Below the pieces are notes generated by a model that had not been told where the DNA came from, did not search any database, and saw only the letters and a program-made list of their open reading frames with translations. This document shows, in pieces, positions 60,204-64,000 of a stretch of 64,000 bases of DNA (its first letter is position 1; every line of letters starts with the position of its first letter). Position numbers and translations under genes: made by a program. Source of the DNA: Alkalibacillus haloalkaliphilus (GTDB lineage: Bacteria; Bacillota; Bacilli; Bacillales; Alkalibacillaceae); the NCBI RefSeq assembly GCF_007991275.1, contig NZ_BJYA01000005.1, forward strand, positions 28,873 through 92,872, read 5' to 3'.

Positions 60204-61007
60204 ATGAAAAGCAATTTTTTGGAAAGCGCGAAGTTTGAACATGAATTTTGGTTACAAGTTTTAGGGGATCATGCACGGTTTATTCGCGATTCACTTTACC
60301 CTACAGAAGAAGATGATATTGAAATCGCTGAGTATTTTATTGATGACTTTGACAGATTATTGGAGAAGGCGCGTGCGTTGAATGAGAACGAAGCAATTAC
60401 ATTTACTCAAGAAGCTGCTCAAGCGACAGAACAAATGCGCAATTTCAAACTGTCGATTATATCAAGGCAATTAGTCGGTGATATCGGGATTCATCTATCG
60501 CCTACATTTCTTAACCATATGGTCAATGAATTGCAAGAGTATCAGCATGTGATGAACTATTTAAGTGAAGGGCAAGCGCCGCCTGTGTTCCATGAGTTGC
60601 ATCACCATTTAGTGTGGTTACTTGATGCTTCAGGTCATGCTGGTGCGATTAATGAGGATTTAGATGCCGTTGAAAAGAGGCTTAAGGAGAAAGGCGATGA
60701 ATTCCGCGAACACTTCGACCAATTTTACATAAAAGCAGTTGAACTAACCGGCTATTTACGCGCTAATGTTGAGAGTTTCCCTGCTTTAGATCGTTTTAAT
60801 AGTGATGTTGAAGTCGAACTTAATTTATTTAGAACGTTTTTAAGTGAAATTGAGGAAATGGAAATGTCGAATACCGTGTTAAGCACTTTCTCAGAATTGA
60901 TGGCTGATCATATGTATCGTGAGGAATGTTACTACTTAATGAAACTAGCAGAATCATCTAATACGACAGCACCTGATTGTGACCCAACAGCTCCGCGAGT
61001 GGAATAA
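60204..61007 (+). CDS. DUF2935 protein
   Basis: About 267 residues, all helical, with two related halves, each with an ExxxW and His pattern: FEHEFWLQVLGDHARFI (near residue 10) and FHELHHHLVWLLDASGHAGAI (near 132). This matches DUF2935, a ferritin-like metal-binding fold of unknown function. The ATG at 60204 is eight bases after AAGGAG, and the GTG before it overlaps that site. It is a single gene. Confidence 0.82.
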   Translation: MKSNFLESAKFEHEFWLQVLGDHARFIRDSLYPTEEDDIEIAEYFIDDFDRLLEKARALNENEAITFTQEAAQATEQMRNFKLSIISRQLVGDIGIHLSPTFLNHMVNELQEYQHVMNYLSEGQAPPVFHELHHHLVWLLDASGHAGAINEDLDAVEKRLKEKGDEFREHFDQFYIKAVELTGYLRANVESFPALDRFNSDVEVELNLFRTFLSEIEEMEMSNTVLSTFSELMADHMYREECYYLMKLAESSNTTAPDCDPTAPRVE

Positions 61008-61012
61008 AAAAT

Positions 61013-61038
61013 GGCGAACGCTTAAGTTAGCGTTCGCC
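61013..61038. terminator. Bidirectional terminator
   Basis: GGCGAACGCT pairs perfectly with AGCGTTCGCC, between convergent genes. Confidence 0.87.
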
Positions 61039-61043
61039 TTTAC

Positions 61044-61460
61044 TTATTTTACAATCATAACTGGACATTCAACACGTTTAGCAATTTTGTGGCTGACACT
61101 ACCTAACACGAGTGTTTGGAGTTGGTTCAAGCCACGACTACCAACGATCGCACAGTCATACTCGCCTTCGTTGGCAAATTTTACGATTGTTGGCCCTGGT
61201 TCACCATGAAGCATATGCACTTCATACGGGATTTCTGATTGTTCTAAACGTTCTTCGATTGGTTGAATTTTTTCACGACGTCGTTTCGTTATTTCAAACT
61301 TGTTCCCATGGTGGAGTACATCTTTTTTAGAAGTCTCACCATCAATGACAAAGACGACATCAATTGTACCTTCTGAACTTTTAGCAAGATGGATCGCGTG
61401 CTCAGTTGAGCGTTGTGAGTGTTCTGAACCATCTGTCGCCAGTAAAATACGTTTATACAT
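61044..61460 (-). CDS. Universal stress protein (UspA family)
   Basis: About 138 residues. RILLATDGSEHSQRSTEHAI and the ATP loop GSRGLNQLQTLVLGSVSHKI (G-x2-G-x9-G-S) show an ATP-binding type Usp. It follows the SulP transporter gene by about 21 bases on the same strand, a common pairing that suggests control of the transporter. The ATG at 61460 follows GGGGTGA. Confidence 0.88.
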   Translation of the reverse strand: MYKRILLATDGSEHSQRSTEHAIHLAKSSEGTIDVVFVIDGETSKKDVLHHGNKFEITKRRREKIQPIEERLEQSEIPYEVHMLHGEPGPTIVKFANEGEYDCAIVGSRGLNQLQTLVLGSVSHKIAKRVECPVMIVK

Positions 61461-61481
61461 AACGTTCACCCCTATTACACA

Positions 61482-62942
61482 TTAGTGACCTGATGCTTTC
61501 GAAAGGCCGCCAATGCGTTCTTTTAGCTCTTGGCTTTCACTGTTCAACCCTGTGTAAACAACGATGGTACCGTGATTTTCAAACTTGCTTTCGATTTTAT
61601 CTAACGCACCAATTGCTGAATCGTCCCAGAGATGAGCGCGGGTTAGATCAATTTCTACTTCATCTAGTGTTGAATCATAATAATCAATTTTATTAACAAA
61701 GTCAGTAACAGATGCAAAGAAAATTTGTCCTTCGATATAATAAATTTTCTTAGCACCATTTTGCTCTAGTTGCTCGGTTACTTTCACTTTAGAAATTTTT
61801 GCCGCGAAAAAGATCGCGCTTAGTAACACACCAGCAAATACACCTTTAGATAAGTCGTGTGTTACAACAACTGTCGTAACTGTCGTCAACATTACCGCCG
61901 CGTCAGTCTTCGGCACTTTGTGTAAGTTAAGAGCGGATGACCAATCAAACGTCCCGATCGAAACCATAATCATGACACCGACTAACGCTGCCATCGGAAC
62001 TTGGACAACGACATCGCCTAACACGATAATTAAGAACATTAAGAAGACACCGGCAACAAGTGACGACAAGCGCCCTGTTCCACCTGATTTAACGTTAATA
62101 ACGGATTGTCCAATCATTGCACAACCTGCCATACCACCGAAGAAACCAGTCGTCACGTTCGCATAACCTTGACCACGTGATTCTTTGTTTTTATCACTTT
62201 CTGTATCGGTCATATCATCCACAATATTCGCTGTTAGTAATGACTCTAAAATACCAACCATCGCTAACGCTAAAGCATATGGGAAAATAATTTGTAACGT
62301 TTCAAAGTTTAGTGGAATATCAGGAATTAAGAACACAGGTAGCTCTTGTGTTAAGTTTCCTAAATCACCAACTGTACGCATGTCAAAGCCCATGTAAATG
62401 ACAGCACCTGTGACAACGATAATCGCAACAAGTGGAGCTGGTACAGATTTAACAAAACGCGGTAATATATAAATAATAGCTAACGTTAAACCAACCATAG
62501 CATACATAATCCAATTTTCACCATGGAAGTGTTCAATTTGTGACATAAAGATTAAAATTGCAAGTGCGTTTACGAATCCGACTAACACTGAACGTGGCAC
62601 GAATTTCATAACCGTAGCTAATTTAAAGACTCCAAACAATATTTGTAAAATACCTGTCAAAATCGTCGCAGCGAGTAAATACTCCAAACCGTAATCGGCT
62701 ACTAACGTCACCATTAAGAGTGCCATCGCACCGGTTGCTGCCGAGATCATGCCTGGTCGTCCACCGACAAAAGCAATCACAACAGCGATACAAAATGACG
62801 CATAAAGTCCAACCATTGGGTCAACACCAGCGATAATTGAAAAGGCAATCGCCTCAGGAATTAACGCCAAAGCGACAACAATTCCAGCAAGTACATCTCC
62901 TCTTACATTGCCAAACCATTCTTGTTTTATCTTTGCTAACAA
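61482..62942 (-). CDS. SulP family anion transporter
   Basis: A 486-residue SLC26/SulP protein. About twelve to fourteen helices ([20 protein letters not shown] at the start, [19 protein letters not shown] in the middle) precede a C-terminal STAS domain (about 380-480, with [14 protein letters not shown]). Bicarbonate or sulfate are the likely substrates; YbaR-like. It might supply sulfate for the sat/cysC genes, but it is 39 kb away. The TTG start has GAGGAAG upstream. It is the first gene of an operon with UspA. Confidence 0.88.
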   Translation of the reverse strand: MLAKIKQEWFGNVRGDVLAGIVVALALIPEAIAFSIIAGVDPMVGLYASFCIAVVIAFVGGRPGMISAATGAMALLMVTLVADYGLEYLLAATILTGILQILFGVFKLATVMKFVPRSVLVGFVNALAILIFMSQIEHFHGENWIMYAMVGLTLAIIYILPRFVKSVPAPLVAIIVVTGAVIYMGFDMRTVGDLGNLTQELPVFLIPDIPLNFETLQIIFPYALALAMVGILESLLTANIVDDMTDTESDKNKESRGQGYANVTTGFFGGMAGCAMIGQSVINVKSGGTGRLSSLVAGVFLMFLIIVLGDVVVQVPMAALVGVMIMVSIGTFDWSSALNLHKVPKTDAAVMLTTVTTVVVTHDLSKGVFAGVLLSAIFFAAKISKVKVTEQLEQNGAKKIYYIEGQIFFASVTDFVNKIDYYDSTLDEVEIDLTRAHLWDDSAIGALDKIESKFENHGTIVVYTGLNSESQELKERIGGLSKASGH

Positions 62943-63153
62943 TTTTTACTTCCTCTCCATTTGTGTATCTCGGATGTTTTGTCCTATTTTTACGCACAAA
63001 ACCTCCAACATTTTATCACAATGGATGAGGTAAACCTAATGGCATGTAAGCGTGTACATTGGTTATATGCTTTTAAATGCTTTAAGTTGCTTTGATTTTC
63101 GGGTATATTTTAAAAACGAACTTTTTTTTAATAAAAATATATGGAAATTCTTT

Positions 63154-63837
63154 TTAAAAATGGTCATTGAATGAATGCCACGGTCTCTCGCGCGGCGGAG
63201 TCGATGTGAATAATTTTTCTTCCTTTAATGTTGGGTGTTCTAATCCAAGTTGGTGCGACCATAGCGCAGTTTGTTGGCCTGGTTTGTTTACTTTCGCCCC
63301 ATACTTTTGATCACCATAAAGCGGGCAGCCAATGTTCGCAAATTGCACGCGAATTTGGTGCGGACGGCCTGTATGTAAATTCACTTTAACGAGCGATAAC
63401 CCTTTTTCATGACCGAGCACTATGTAATCTAAAGTGGCTTTCTTCGCTTCGTTGTGGTCTTTTGATGTGACATAAACTTGGTTTTTGCGTTTATCTTTAT
63501 AAAGATAGTCCTCTAAGCGAGCCTGTTGCTTTTCAGGAAAACCGCGAATCACCGCAAGATACTCCTTCGTCATCGCATGGCGGCGAACTTGATCCGATAG
63601 TCTAGATGCTGCCTTCGACGTTTTCGCATACACCATCACACCACCAACTGGGCGATCCAGCCGATGTACAAGCGCAAGGTAGACATTCCCCGGCTTTTCA
63701 TCACGTTCTTTTATAAAATCTTTTAACGCCGTCAACAAATCAAGATCCCTCGACTCATCCCCCTGCACCGGCATATTCACCGGCTTCTCAACAACAAGCA
63801 AATGATTATCCTCAAAAATAATATGGAAATTGTTCAT
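63154..63837 (-). CDS. RluA-family pseudouridine synthase
   Basis: 227 residues. The catalytic Asp61 is in HRLDRPVGG. LHTGRPHQIRVQFANIGCPL is the second family motif. There is no N-terminal S4 domain, so it is the short type such as RluA/TruC-like rather than RluD. The target RNA cannot be told. AAAGGAG precedes the ATG. Confidence 0.88.
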   Translation of the reverse strand: MNNFHIIFEDNHLLVVEKPVNMPVQGDESRDLDLLTALKDFIKERDEKPGNVYLALVHRLDRPVGGVMVYAKTSKAASRLSDQVRRHAMTKEYLAVIRGFPEKQQARLEDYLYKDKRKNQVYVTSKDHNEAKKATLDYIVLGHEKGLSLVKVNLHTGRPHQIRVQFANIGCPLYGDQKYGAKVNKPGQQTALWSHQLGLEHPTLKEEKLFTSTPPRERPWHSFNDHF

Positions 63838-63923
63838 TAGTATACTCCTTTATAACGATGTAGTTCATATATTAGCATAAAATGAGGAGCGAGAGGTTGT
63901 GGGAGCTATGATTGAGGCTTGGT

Positions 63924-64000
63924 ATTCGGTAGTTATTAGGCTCTATTCGGTAATTATTTCTTTTATTCGGTAACTATCAAGCCCTATTCGGTAGTTATTT
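63924..64000 (+). repeat. Phased direct-repeat array, family A (four copies, cut by the window edge)
   Basis: ATTCGG cores start at 63924, 63945, 63965 and 63986, steps 21, 20 and 21 bp, within CTATTCGGTAATTATT-like units. It lies upstream of the pseudouridine synthase gene and continues past the window. Confidence 0.9.

Overview
The window is chromosomal DNA of an AT-rich, spore-forming member of the Bacillaceae, probably halotolerant or alkaliphilic. The basis is the close match of many proteins to Bacillus families (QueC/D/E, bacterial NOS, FloT, MhqO, a YfiY-type iron importer, YkvR), strong AGGAGG-type ribosome sites with frequent GTG and TTG starts, a PreQ1-I riboswitch, sporulation-type promoter motifs, and many acidic lipoproteins. 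No rRNA, tRNA, transposase, phage structural gene or CRISPR locus was seen. The first gene is cut by the left edge and the last repeat array by the right edge.

Layout. 1-5.2 kb: glycosyltransferase end, phosphodiesterase-type lipoprotein, YkvR-like protein, EAL/PAS c-di-GMP phosphodiesterase. 5.5-7.6 kb: queCDE operon behind a PreQ1-I riboswitch and terminator. 7.6-18.6 kb: mostly minus-strand genes for a GNAT enzyme, small membrane proteins and lipoproteins, an amidase with a small AtzG-like partner, NOS with a NUDIX enzyme, a Bcr/CflA exporter, a Bax-inhibitor-like protein, and one decayed lipoprotein gene. 18.8-31.5 kb: a surface-glycan region with an acidic Cys-containing protein, a PAPS-type sulfotransferase, APS kinase and ATP sulfurylase, then a complete pseudaminic acid set (PseB, C, H, G, I, F) with an SpsB-like protein and an SDR epimerase, and a further surface carbohydrate protein. 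32-35 kb: Mn/Zn-type ABC importer behind an MntR-like box. 35-46 kb: membrane paralogs, FAD oxidoreductase, MFS exporter, a cytoplasmic-type peptidoglycan amidase, NUDIX and GNAT enzymes, flotillin, a MhqO-like dioxygenase. 46-51 kb: Fur-controlled siderophore importer and FhuF-like reductase. 51-64 kb: TspO-like, RDD and lipoproteins, a probable spore-surface locus (QN-rich coil protein, JAMM protein, a 41-aa Arg/Cys peptide, and a paralog of the 18.8 kb protein), an amidohydrolase with a transporter, DUF2935, UspA with SulP, and an RluA-type pseudouridine synthase.

Two things stand out. First, PAPS synthesis genes with no PAPS reductase beside them sit next to a sulfotransferase and a full pseudaminic acid operon. 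Sporulation-type promoter motifs lie nearby. This suggests sulfation of a spore or cell-surface glycan, which is an inference. Second, five intergenic arrays of short direct repeats (45 cores in total) recur near gene ends. They fall in two families, with cores ATTCGGTAATTA and GTCCGACAATTA, and every core-to-core step is 20 or 21 bp, about two turns of B-DNA. Both families share the pattern T-Y-C-G-R-Y-A-(A)-T-T-A. I know of no assigned function for them.

A recurring regulatory theme is Shine-Dalgarno sequestration: the leaders of nos and of the small gene at 38779 each carry a perfect inverted repeat whose 3' arm is the ribosome site.
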